A DNA stretch of 64,000 nucleotides, from the NCBI RefSeq assembly GCF_900114095.1, contig NZ_FORV01000003.1:124001-188000 (forward strand). Reading direction: 5' to 3'. A program made the translations under genes and the position numbers. This document shows, in pieces, positions 1 through 7,586 of the stretch. How positions within the stretch are numbered: position 1 is the stretch's first letter; every line of letters begins with the position of its first letter. Below the pieces are notes generated by a model, which was not told the origin of the DNA, did no database searches, and saw only the letters and a program-made list of their open reading frames with translations. Source of the stretch: Sphingomonas sp. NFR04. Its GTDB lineage: Bacteria > Pseudomonadota > Alphaproteobacteria > Sphingomonadales > Sphingomonadaceae.

Positions 1-503
1 TGCGCGAACTGCTCGGGCCGAAACCGAAGCTGACCTTGTGGGCCTCCAGCGCCGGTCGCGCGCTGCAGACGCTGGCGATCATCGCCGAGCATCTCGAGCT
101 CGACTGGCACCAGACGCGCACCGACGACCGGCTGGTCGAGATCGGCATGGGCGCGTGGAGCGGGCGCTACTACGCCGATCTGGAGCGCGAGGTGGGCAGC
201 TTCCTCGATACCGAGCACGGGCTCTACACGCGGCCGCCGGAGGGCGGCGAATGGTATGATGCGATCGCCGCGCGCGTCTCGGGCTGGCTCGCCGATACCG
301 ATGAGGACCCCGGCGACCGGCTGGTGATCATGCACGGCATGTCCAGCCGCATCCTGCGCGGGGTGATGACCGGCCGCGACGTGCTGCCGCAGTTCGATGC
401 GCCGGTCGCGCCGGACCTGCCGCAGGGTTCGATCGTGCGGATCGAGCGCGGCGTCGAGACGGTGGTGCATCTCGGCACCGGGCGCGGCGCGGCGCCGGCA
501 TGA
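1..503 (+). CDS. Histidine phosphatase family protein (phosphoglycerate-mutase-like), 5' partial
   Basis: The gene enters from the left edge; the reading frame is open from base 3 and stops at 501-503, so about 166 C-terminal residues are visible. The motif SSAGRALQT stands where the family has its SPxxRAxQT signature, just after the missing N-terminal RHG motif. EIGMGAWSGR supplies the usual acidic residue, and HGMSSR holds the second catalytic histidine. The family removes phosphate from sugars, phosphoproteins or small metabolites through a phosphohistidine intermediate; the substrate here cannot be read. The stop overlaps the next start by 4 bases (ATGA), so the two genes are probably translated together. 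The true start lies outside the window. Confidence 0.85.
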   Translation, partial: RELLGPKPKLTLWASSAGRALQTLAIIAEHLELDWHQTRTDDRLVEIGMGAWSGRYYADLEREVGSFLDTEHGLYTRPPEGGEWYDAIAARVSGWLADTDEDPGDRLVIMHGMSSRILRGVMTGRDVLPQFDAPVAPDLPQGSIVRIERGVETVVHLGTGRGAAPA

Positions 504-955
504 TGCTGGCGCTGGCGCTGCTCGCACTGGCGGGGCCGCGCGAGACGATCGGCATCTACGAGCGCTGGGGCGCCTTCCGCGACACGGCGCCGACCCGCTG
601 CTTCGCGGTTGCGCGGCCGAGCGACCTCGCCCGGCGCGGCGAGGCCTATCTCAGCATCGCCAGCTGGCCGGGGCGCGGGGTGCGGCACCAGCTCTATGTC
701 CGCCTCAGCCGGGCGCGCGCGGATCATGCGCGGGTGATGCTGGTGGCGGGCGAGCGTCGCTTCGAACTGACCGCCAGCCGCCACGACGCCTGGGCGCCCG
801 ATGCGCGCACCGACTCGGCAATCGTCGCGGCGATGCGCGACGGGCGGGCGCTGAGCGTGGAGAGCGTCGATACCGGCGGCGTGCCCTTCGTCGACGGCTA
901 TGCGCTGCAGGGCGCGGCGAGCGCGATCGATGCCGCCACGCTGGCCTGCCTCTAA
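500..955 (+). CDS. Small secreted protein, IalB-like (invasion-associated locus B family) candidate
   Basis: A 151-residue protein with a short hydrophobic N-terminus (MMLALALLALAG) that could act as a signal peptide. The body contains ERWGAFRD followed by RCFAVARPS, and the last residues are LACL, so it has two widely spaced cysteines as in IalB-type proteins, which are small periplasmic proteins of unclear biochemistry. The start ATG overlaps the stop of the phosphatase gene by 4 bases. The family call rests on this general pattern only; it may be a sphingomonad-specific hypothetical protein. Confidence 0.6.
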   Translation: MMLALALLALAGPRETIGIYERWGAFRDTAPTRCFAVARPSDLARRGEAYLSIASWPGRGVRHQLYVRLSRARADHARVMLVAGERRFELTASRHDAWAPDARTDSAIVAAMRDGRALSVESVDTGGVPFVDGYALQGAASAIDAATLACL

Positions 956-1021
956 CGTCATTACGCGCACCGACGAAGGCAAACCTCCCGCCTCTAGCAC
1001 CCCCCCCCCTCCCGCCTCTAG

Positions 1022-1182
1022 CGCCCCCCTCCCGCCTGCGGGAGGGGACGGGGGAGGGTGAGTGCGGGAGGCAAGGGCTGAGGGAGAAGAAGTGCACTGA
1101 CGTGATCGGGGCAAACCTCACCGTCCCGCCCGCTACCCTCTCTCACCCTCCCCCTAAACCCTCCCGCAAGCGGGAGGGGGAT
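1022..1182. repeat. Composite palindromic repeat, family B (intergenic copy)
   Basis: The 298-base gap between the IalB-like gene and the next gene is largely this element. A hairpin at 1026-1047 (CCCCTCCCGC/GCGGGAGGGG) is followed by the arm GGGGGAGGGTGAG at 1050-1062. After about 80 bases come the complementary arm CTCACCCTCCCCC at 1142-1154 and a second hairpin at 1159-1178 (CCCTCCCGC/GCGGGAGGG). The whole unit is therefore an inverted repeat with a hairpin on each end. The same architecture, including ACTGACGTG in the spacer, recurs inside imuB. It may act as a terminator. I see no gene in the gap. Confidence 0.8.
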
Positions 1183-1253
1183 CGAAAAGAAGCGGAAGGG
1201 TTAGGATCGCAAAACCACTGGCACCGTTCGCGCCAGCCACTATCTTGTCCCCC

Positions 1254-2393
1254 GTGCGATCCCCATCCGTCACCGCCCGCCTCGCCGACGGCGTCGCCTC
1301 GATCCCGGCGGCGCAGTGGGATGCCTGTGCGGGCCCCGACAACCCGTTCCTCAGCCACGCCTTCCTGTCGATCCTAGAAGCCTCGGGCTCGGCGACCGCG
1401 CAGACCGGCTGGCAGCCGCTGCCGATCGTTGTCGACGGACCGGACGGCACCCCCGCCGCGATCGCGCCAGCCTATGCCAAGAGCCACAGCCAGGGCGAAT
1501 ATGTGTTCGACCATAGCTGGGCCGATGCCTGGGAGCATGCCGGCGGGCGCTATTACCCCAAGCTGCAGATCGCGGTGCCGTTCACGCCCGTCCCCGGCCC
1601 CCGGCTGCTGCTGCGCGATCCCGCCCAGGCCCCCGCGCTGATCGCCGCGATCGAGGCGGTGGTGAACCAGCACGGCCTGTCCTCCGCCCACGCCACCTTC
1701 GTGGACGAAGCGCAGGTGCCGCTGTTCGAAGCGGCGGGCTGGCTGATCCGCACCGGCACCCAGTTCCACTGGCAGAATGACGGCTATGCCAGCTTCGACG
1801 ACTTTCTCGGCGCACTCGCCAGCCGCAAGCGCAAGGCGATCCGCAAGGAACGCGCCGCCGCGGTGGAGGGACTGACCATCCGCCATCTGACCGGCGCCGA
1901 GATCACCGAAGCGCATTGGGACGCCTTCTGGGCCTTCTACCAGGACACCGGCAGCCGCAAATGGGGTCGCCCCTATCTCACCCGGCCGTTCTTCTCGATG
2001 CTCGGCGAAGCGCTGGGCGACAAGGTGCTGCTGATGCTCGCCGAGCGCGATGGCCGGCCGATCGCTGGCGCGCTCAACCTGATCGGCAGCGATGCGCTTT
2101 ACGGCCGTTACTGGGGCTGCGTGGAGGACGTGCCGTTCCTCCATTTCGAGCTTTGCTATTACCAGGCGATCGACGCCGCGATTCAGCGCGGCCTGCCGCG
2201 GGTCGAGGCCGGCGCCCAGGGCGAGCACAAGCTGGCGCGCGGCTATGTGCCGGTGACGACCTGGTCGGCGCACTACCTCCCCGACCCCGGCTTCCGCCGC
2301 GCCGTCGCCGACTTCCTGGTGCGCGAGCAGCAGGCGGTGGAGCGCGAGCAGGAATATCTGGAAGAGCTGACGCCGTTCAAGAAGGCGGAGTAG
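1254..2393 (+). CDS. GNAT/FemAB-like acyltransferase (COG3146/DUF482 type)
   Basis: A 379-residue soluble protein read from the GTG at 1254; a TTG nine bases upstream is in frame and possible, and neither has a strong Shine-Dalgarno sequence. The sequence has the layout of the large GNAT-related proteins once annotated as peptidoglycan biosynthesis proteins: a basic ASRKRKAIRKER segment around residue 190, a long acyltransferase core, and GAQGEHKLARGYVP around residues 320-333 followed by a charged C-terminal helix. The acyl donor and acceptor are unknown. Palindromic repeats flank it on both sides, so it is probably transcribed alone. Confidence 0.8.
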   Translation: MRSPSVTARLADGVASIPAAQWDACAGPDNPFLSHAFLSILEASGSATAQTGWQPLPIVVDGPDGTPAAIAPAYAKSHSQGEYVFDHSWADAWEHAGGRYYPKLQIAVPFTPVPGPRLLLRDPAQAPALIAAIEAVVNQHGLSSAHATFVDEAQVPLFEAAGWLIRTGTQFHWQNDGYASFDDFLGALASRKRKAIRKERAAAVEGLTIRHLTGAEITEAHWDAFWAFYQDTGSRKWGRPYLTRPFFSMLGEALGDKVLLMLAERDGRPIAGALNLIGSDALYGRYWGCVEDVPFLHFELCYYQAIDAAIQRGLPRVEAGAQGEHKLARGYVPVTTWSAHYLPDPGFRRAVADFLVREQQAVEREQEYLEELTPFKKAE

Positions 2394-2404
2394 CGGCCCT
2401 TCCA

Positions 2405-2531
2405 ATCCTCCCCCGCCAGCGGGAGGTGGCGCCGCAGGCGACGGAGGGCAAGGAAGCACCGCCGTTACCGTTCTGGCTTCCTCCCCCTCCGACCCGCTAC
2501 GCGGGCCACCTCCCCCTGGCGGGGGAGGATA
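2405..2531. repeat. Composite palindromic repeat, family A (intergenic copy 1)
   Basis: The left end reads AATCCTCCCCCGCCAGCGGG then a small hairpin (GCGCCGCAGGCG) and ACGGAGGGC. The right end mirrors this with CCCTCCGACC, a hairpin and CCACCTCCCCCTGGCGGGGG. It fills the gap between two convergent genes and could terminate both. Other copies start near 21046, 35063, 47469 and 58486. Confidence 0.8.
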
Positions 2532-2541
2532 TGCTTGGCCC

Positions 2542-4227
2542 TTAAGACGGCGGCGCGGTGCCGTTCCCGGGCAATTCGCCCGCCGCCTCGGCTTCGCGGA
2601 TCAGCACCGCTTCGGGCCGCGGGATCGGCAGGTCGCCGGGGTTGAGGCCGGGACCCGGCACATCATGGTCCACCCGGTAGAGCACGCTGGGCCCGTCGCG
2701 CCACACCGGGATCAGCCCCTGTTCGTAGCGCTTGTCGTAGGCCGGCGGACGGATCAGCCAGACATAGTCGAACGCGTCGCGCGGGAAGAGCGCCAGGCTG
2801 CGCGCAATCGGGCGCCACCATTCGCGCGGGCACTGGACGTTGGTCACCAGCTCCGACGGATCGTGCGCGAAGCGCTTGGCCGCGCGGTAGCGCACCGTCA
2901 TCAACTGGCCGCCGGCCATCGACCATTGGTCGTTGGTATAGGCCAGCCGCCGCTCCAGCGCGAGGCCGGGAACGTGCTGCAGCCGGGTCATCGCCCATTC
3001 GTTGTAGCAGGTCTCGCCGACGAAGCTCACCAGCCGTGCGCCGACCGGCACATGGTCCAGCGCCTTGAGCTCGCGGTCATAGGCCTTGTCGTAGAGGTAG
3101 AAGCTCGCCGTCGTCGCGCCGATTCGGACGAGGAAGAAGGCGAGGCCCAGCACCGCCACCAGCGTGGCCGCGCGGATCGACACCCCCGGCTTGGGCCGGA
3201 TCGCCAGGATCGCGATGGCGATCAGGAACGGCACCATCCGCATATCGGCATAGGCCGATCCGAACACCACGCGCGGCAGGAAGAGGTAGACCAGCAGCAG
3301 CAGCGCCGCCGACAGGCCGAGGTTGCGCGAATATTGAAGGTTGGGGTCGCGCACCGCCTTGAGCATCAGCAGAAAGATCACGCCGACGCTGGCGATGTCG
3401 AAAAGCTGCCAACGATCGCGGAACACCTGCGTCACCCACAAGGTCTTGGCGCGCCAGTTGAACCAGTCGAAGGTCTGGCCGGAGACATGCTCGCCACCGC
3501 GCCAGATCACCATCAGCACCGCGGGCAATGCCAGCACCAGGCACTGGACGCCCGCGTGGAAGCAGGGGCCCAGCCAGCCGCCCGCCAGATCCTTGTACCA
3601 GGGCAGTGCGCGGTTGCGGCGCAGATCGTGCTGGCGGATCAGCTCGGCCGAGAAGGCGAGCACGCCCAGTACCCCCCAGCCGAAGGTGTGGGTGATCCAG
3701 ATGATCACCGACAGCGGCACGAACACCGCCGAGCGGAACCGGAACTTGCCCAGCCGCGCCAGCCGCAGCCACCAGCCGAACGCCAGCATCGCCATGCCGA
3801 GCGACAGCGCGAAATTGACGAAGCCGAAATGGAAGGGGAAGGCATAGGCGAGCGGCAGCGCGAACAGCGCGGTCGCGGGAATGCGGCCATGCACCTCGCG
3901 CGCGATCATCAGGAACCCGGCGACCGTCATCGCAGGGATCGCGATCACGATCAGCTTCACGCCCAGTTCGAGGCCGAAGATCTTGGCCATCGGGAAGACC
4001 AGCAGGTCGACGCCGAGATTGCCCATCAGCTGCCACTGGAACGCATACCATTCGTGCAGCCACGGCACCTGGTCATAGACCAGCTGCACCCGGTACCGGC
4101 CCATATGGCCGGGCAGGTCGACGAGCGGCGGAATGTCCGGCCACAGCAGCGGCACCGTCGCTACCAGCGTCGCGAACAATACGAACCAGCGCGTCTGCCA
4201 CCAGCGCAGCGGAACCCCTTTATCCAT
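2542..4227 (-). CDS. Polytopic membrane protein of unknown function (paralogue of the next gene)
   Basis: A 561-residue protein with roughly ten or more hydrophobic segments, beginning with one at residues 11-31. Just after the first segment comes PPLVDLPGHMGRYRVQ, an Asp-rich loop also present in the neighbour at 4291-5802. The C-terminal 170 residues are more hydrophilic and probably face the periplasm; they include PVGARLVSFV, a Cys-containing segment and a YTNDQW motif that also has a counterpart in the paralogue. A long polytopic N-terminus with an acidic first loop and an extracytoplasmic C-terminal domain recalls GT-C glycosyltransferases, but no catalytic motif can be assigned. It lies 63 bases after the paralogous gene and probably shares its transcript. 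Confidence 0.75.
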   Translation of the reverse strand: MDKGVPLRWWQTRWFVLFATLVATVPLLWPDIPPLVDLPGHMGRYRVQLVYDQVPWLHEWYAFQWQLMGNLGVDLLVFPMAKIFGLELGVKLIVIAIPAMTVAGFLMIAREVHGRIPATALFALPLAYAFPFHFGFVNFALSLGMAMLAFGWWLRLARLGKFRFRSAVFVPLSVIIWITHTFGWGVLGVLAFSAELIRQHDLRRNRALPWYKDLAGGWLGPCFHAGVQCLVLALPAVLMVIWRGGEHVSGQTFDWFNWRAKTLWVTQVFRDRWQLFDIASVGVIFLLMLKAVRDPNLQYSRNLGLSAALLLLVYLFLPRVVFGSAYADMRMVPFLIAIAILAIRPKPGVSIRAATLVAVLGLAFFLVRIGATTASFYLYDKAYDRELKALDHVPVGARLVSFVGETCYNEWAMTRLQHVPGLALERRLAYTNDQWSMAGGQLMTVRYRAAKRFAHDPSELVTNVQCPREWWRPIARSLALFPRDAFDYVWLIRPPAYDKRYEQGLIPVWRDGPSVLYRVDHDVPGPGLNPGDLPIPRPEAVLIREAEAAGELPGNGTAPPS

Positions 4228-4290
4228 CGCGTCGCTTTAGTGCGCGAGCGGCCGGTACGGCAAGCGCTTGTCGGCGGAGCGCCGTCGCCG

Positions 4291-5802
4291 CTAGCGTGCG
4301 GCCCTGCCGCCTTGCGGTTCAAGCCGGTAGAGCGCGTCCCTGCCATCGCTCCACAGGCGGGTGGCGTTGGCGACCTGCACGTCGGCGGGCGGGTCGATCA
4401 GCCAGACATGGTCGAACGCGCCCCGCGGAAGCCCCGCGAGCGCCGCCCGGAGCGTCGGGATGCCCATGGCGGCCGCGCAGCGATCCCCGATGACGATCTG
4501 CGAGGGATCGGTGGCAAAGGTGCCGAAACCGTCGCGGCGCACCTGCATCAGGCCGGTCGAGCCGAGATCGAACTGGTCGTTGGCGAAGGCCGAACGGCGG
4601 ACGACGACCATGCTCGGCAAGTGGTTCAGTCGCGCGATCGACCAGCCCGCGTCGCATCGGTTCAGGACGAACGCCGCGACCCGCGCGCCGACCGGCAGAT
4701 GGTCCAGCGCCACCAGCCGCCGCTGCCAGTCCCGCCCCTCGATCGCAAGATCGGCGGTCACCGCCAGCGTGCGGACGAGCAGGAAAGCGAGGCCGACCCA
4801 GGCGAGCAGGCGGCGGCGGCCGGGCACCGTGCCTTCCGCGAGCAGCGCAAGGATCACCGCATAGGGCAGGATCCGCGCGTCGATATAGGCGGTGCCGAAC
4901 GGCAGCAACAGGAACAGCGCGGTCATCGCCAGCGCCGCGGCGGCGAGGCTCGCCGATCGCACCTGCCCGCGCCGGCGCCAGCTGCCGTAGAGCAGCAGGA
5001 CCAAGAGCAGCAGCGATGCCAGGTCGATCCATTGCCAGCGATCGCGCAGCAGCGCCACGAACCACCCCAGCTTCATCGGAAAGCGAGCCCAGTAATCGCT
5101 GCCGCCGGCGCCGTCGCCGGGGTGCCAGTGCAGCAGCACCAGCGCCGGCGGGGCGAGCGGCAGGCAGGCGACACCCGCCCCGAGGACCGCGCGGCCCCAG
5201 CCCCGCCCCAGGGCACGGTACCGCGCGACTTCGGAGGCGAACACCATCACGCCCAGGGCCAGCCAGCCGAACAGATGCGCCGTCCACACCAGCCAGGCGA
5301 TGACGACGAACAGCCCGGCGCGCAGGCGGAAGCGCCCCTGCCGGGTCAGCCGCAGCCATAGCGCGAAGGCGTTGAGCGCCAGCGCCATGGCGAGCGTGTA
5401 GTTGAGGAAGCCGTAGAGAAAAGGAAGCGTGTAGGCGAGCGGCAGCGCGAGCAGCGCCAGCGGCTGCACCCGGCCATGCGCCTCGCGCGAGAGCCACAGC
5501 ATGCCGGTCGTGGTCAGCATCGGAATCGCGATCGCGATCGCCTTGACCGTCGGCTCTAAGCCGAACCAGGGCGCGAACGCCGCGACGAGCAGGTCCACGC
5601 CGAGATAGCCGATGAACCGCCAGTGGAAAGCATACCATGCCGCCAGCGGCGACGTGCCGCCGTCCAGCATCACCCGGTAGCGCGCCATGTGCCCCGGCAG
5701 GTCGAGCAGCGGCGGAAGTGCCGGCCAAAGCAGCGGCACCGCGCTGAGCAGCACCGCCGCCAGCGCGAACCATCGCCGCTCCCACCAGCCGCGGGCGCTC
5801 AC
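4291..5802 (-). CDS. Polytopic membrane protein of unknown function (paralogue of 2542-4227)
   Basis: A 503-residue protein starting at GTG 5802. The open frame extends far upstream, but that part lies over the neighbouring gene in another frame; GTG 5802 overlaps the upstream stop (GTGA), which makes it the natural start. It shares with the 2542-4227 protein a tryptophan-rich N-terminus, the loop PPLLDLPGHMARYRV, a similar series of hydrophobic helices, and a C-terminal domain with PVGARVAAFV and FANDQF. The two are therefore old tandem duplicates with moderate identity. The biochemical role is unknown; a GT-C-like glycosyltransferase or lipid-linked sugar function is a guess from topology. 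Confidence 0.75.
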   Translation of the reverse strand: MSARGWWERRWFALAAVLLSAVPLLWPALPPLLDLPGHMARYRVMLDGGTSPLAAWYAFHWRFIGYLGVDLLVAAFAPWFGLEPTVKAIAIAIPMLTTTGMLWLSREAHGRVQPLALLALPLAYTLPFLYGFLNYTLAMALALNAFALWLRLTRQGRFRLRAGLFVVIAWLVWTAHLFGWLALGVMVFASEVARYRALGRGWGRAVLGAGVACLPLAPPALVLLHWHPGDGAGGSDYWARFPMKLGWFVALLRDRWQWIDLASLLLLVLLLYGSWRRRGQVRSASLAAAALAMTALFLLLPFGTAYIDARILPYAVILALLAEGTVPGRRRLLAWVGLAFLLVRTLAVTADLAIEGRDWQRRLVALDHLPVGARVAAFVLNRCDAGWSIARLNHLPSMVVVRRSAFANDQFDLGSTGLMQVRRDGFGTFATDPSQIVIGDRCAAAMGIPTLRAALAGLPRGAFDHVWLIDPPADVQVANATRLWSDGRDALYRLEPQGGRAAR

Positions 5803-7535
5803 TGGGTGGTGCGCCGCGCGGGCTGGGTAAGCGTGTAGACGCGGGTGCTCGCGCCCGGCGCGGAAATCTGGCGAAGCCAGGGCGGCACCTGTCCCGCCAT
5901 CAGGCTGCCGGCCAGCAGCTGGCGGTCCTTGGTGCGGTCGCCCAGTTCGGCAAAGCCGTCCTTGCAGAGCGCGACATAATCCACCCCCCATCGCCGCGCG
6001 AGCGCTTCCGCCTGGGGGGTGGGGCTGAGGAACAGGTCGTACATGGCACGATTTCCTTGCGTATCGCGGTGATAGGGGCCGGCGAGGACCCGATGGCGGG
6101 TGGTGGCGAGCAGCGTCGGGCCGAAGTCGATCGGCGCGGCGACGAGGCCAGGCGGGAGCGCGGCGAGGCGCACAGCCGTAGCGACAGCCGTACAGCCATG
6201 GGTGGCGGAGGCAGGCGCGGCAGGTGTCAGCGCGTCGCCGAGCCCGGCATGGGCGATCCCGCTGGCGGCGAGCCAGGCGAGTACCAGCGCCAGCGGTCCG
6301 CGCGGCCGGGCGGCGGCGATCATTGCGGCGAGCGCCGGCACCGCGGTCAGCGCCGCCAGCGGCGCCCCGCGTACTTGCACCAGCGTGACCGCGACTGCCG
6401 TTGCCTGGAACCCGAGCAGGATCCACGCCGCGGCGGTACGCGTCGTCCAGGCAAACCAGATACCGGCGCCAAGGCCGACCAGCGCCATGCCCCCGGCGGC
6501 GACCGCCTTGCCGAGCGGCATGGCGAAGAGCGGCTGCGCTTCGTTGACATGCGCGAGCCAGAGCCGGGCAAGCAGGGGATCGACCTGCCCATAGGGATGG
6601 AGGCACGCCGGCGCGCTCGCAGCTGCACCCACCAGCGCGAGCCCGCCCGCGACGATCAGCACGGCGGTACGCGCAGCGACCGATTGGGTGGCAAAGCCCG
6701 CCACGGCCATGCCGGCGGGGGCCAGCGCGGCCAGCATCGCCGCGCGCCACAGGATCGCGGTGAAGCCGTCGCAGGCAGCGACGTTCCAGCCGCTCGACCG
6801 GAAGAGCACCGCCGCGGCGCTCAGGCCAAGCAGCAGCGCGGTCGCATAGCCGGCCATCCGCGCCTGTCCGGCGGCGCCATCGAGCCGCCAGCGCAGCGCG
6901 ATGGCGGCACCGCCGACGGCGAGCAGCGGCGCGGTCTCCATGCCGACGACGAGCGACAGCACCGTCGCGGTGCCGGCGATCGCCCCCTGCAACAGCGTGC
7001 CCCGCCCTACACAGGCATGGAGCAGCGAAAGCACGAGCACGATCTGCAGCGCGTGGTGATCGATCCGCCCGGGCGTGAACAGGGTGATCGCGGGAAAGGC
7101 GAGCGCCCCCAGGATGACGGCGACGAAACCGGACTGGCCGAGGCGGCGCGCGATCGCGGCAACGACGATCAGCATCGCCGCGAACAGCAGCAATGGCGAG
7201 ACGACCACGGCGACCACGCCTGCGGCGTGCCCGCCGAGCAGCGGGGTGAACGCCAGGATCAGTGCGGCGGGCACCAGATCGGCCAGCCGCGACCAGTGCA
7301 TCTGCAACCCTGGCGCCGGGCCGAGGCGATGCTGGGCGAGATCGGTGAATGCCTGTCCCCCCAGCCAGTCGCGAATCTGCTGGAGGCGCATCAGGTCGTC
7401 GGTATCGGGCAGCCGCAAAGCGCCCAGCGCACCATGGTCGCGCACCGTCCAGGCGATCCCCATCAGCAACGCGAGACCGATCGCGAGAAACGAATCGCGT
7501 CGTATGTTGCGGAGATGCCCTGGACCCATGCCCAT
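5799..7535 (-). CDS. Polytopic membrane protein, possible GT-C/STT3-like glycosyltransferase
   Basis: A 578-residue membrane protein with about a dozen hydrophobic segments. Between the first two, residues about 40-85 contain LPDTDDLMRLQQIRDWLGGQ and then MHWSRLAD. An acidic DTDD/MR loop followed by QxRDWL and HWSRL is typical of proteins related to oligosaccharyltransferase-like GT-C enzymes. The C-terminus is hydrophilic with VDYVALCKDG and probably periplasmic. Two in-frame ATGs (7535 and 7529) are possible starts. It overlaps the following gene by 4 bases and heads a three-gene membrane-protein operon. The substrate is unknown. Confidence 0.75.
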   Translation of the reverse strand: MGMGPGHLRNIRRDSFLAIGLALLMGIAWTVRDHGALGALRLPDTDDLMRLQQIRDWLGGQAFTDLAQHRLGPAPGLQMHWSRLADLVPAALILAFTPLLGGHAAGVVAVVVSPLLLFAAMLIVVAAIARRLGQSGFVAVILGALAFPAITLFTPGRIDHHALQIVLVLSLLHACVGRGTLLQGAIAGTATVLSLVVGMETAPLLAVGGAAIALRWRLDGAAGQARMAGYATALLLGLSAAAVLFRSSGWNVAACDGFTAILWRAAMLAALAPAGMAVAGFATQSVAARTAVLIVAGGLALVGAAASAPACLHPYGQVDPLLARLWLAHVNEAQPLFAMPLGKAVAAGGMALVGLGAGIWFAWTTRTAAAWILLGFQATAVAVTLVQVRGAPLAALTAVPALAAMIAAARPRGPLALVLAWLAASGIAHAGLGDALTPAAPASATHGCTAVATAVRLAALPPGLVAAPIDFGPTLLATTRHRVLAGPYHRDTQGNRAMYDLFLSPTPQAEALARRWGVDYVALCKDGFAELGDRTKDRQLLAGSLMAGQVPPWLRQISAPGASTRVYTLTQPARRTTQ

Positions 7536-7558
7536 CAGCGCTAGGCCCCCATGGTTAA

Positions 7559-7575
7559 CCGGGCGTTTCGCCCGG
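7559..7575 (-). terminator. Compact hairpin after ppc
   Basis: CCGGGCG-TTT-CGCCCGG forms a perfect 7-bp stem with a 3-base loop just past the ppc stop codon and before the membrane-protein gene that follows on the same strand. There is no T-run, so it may attenuate or protect the 3' end rather than terminate fully. Confidence 0.5.
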
Positions 7576-7586
7576 GCTCCGGGCGG

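Noticed and set aside
2665..5361. An 898-codon open frame on the plus strand
   Set aside because: It is antisense to the two paralogous membrane-protein genes and rich in His/Gln/Arg/Asp, the usual translation of the complementary strand of a high-GC gene.
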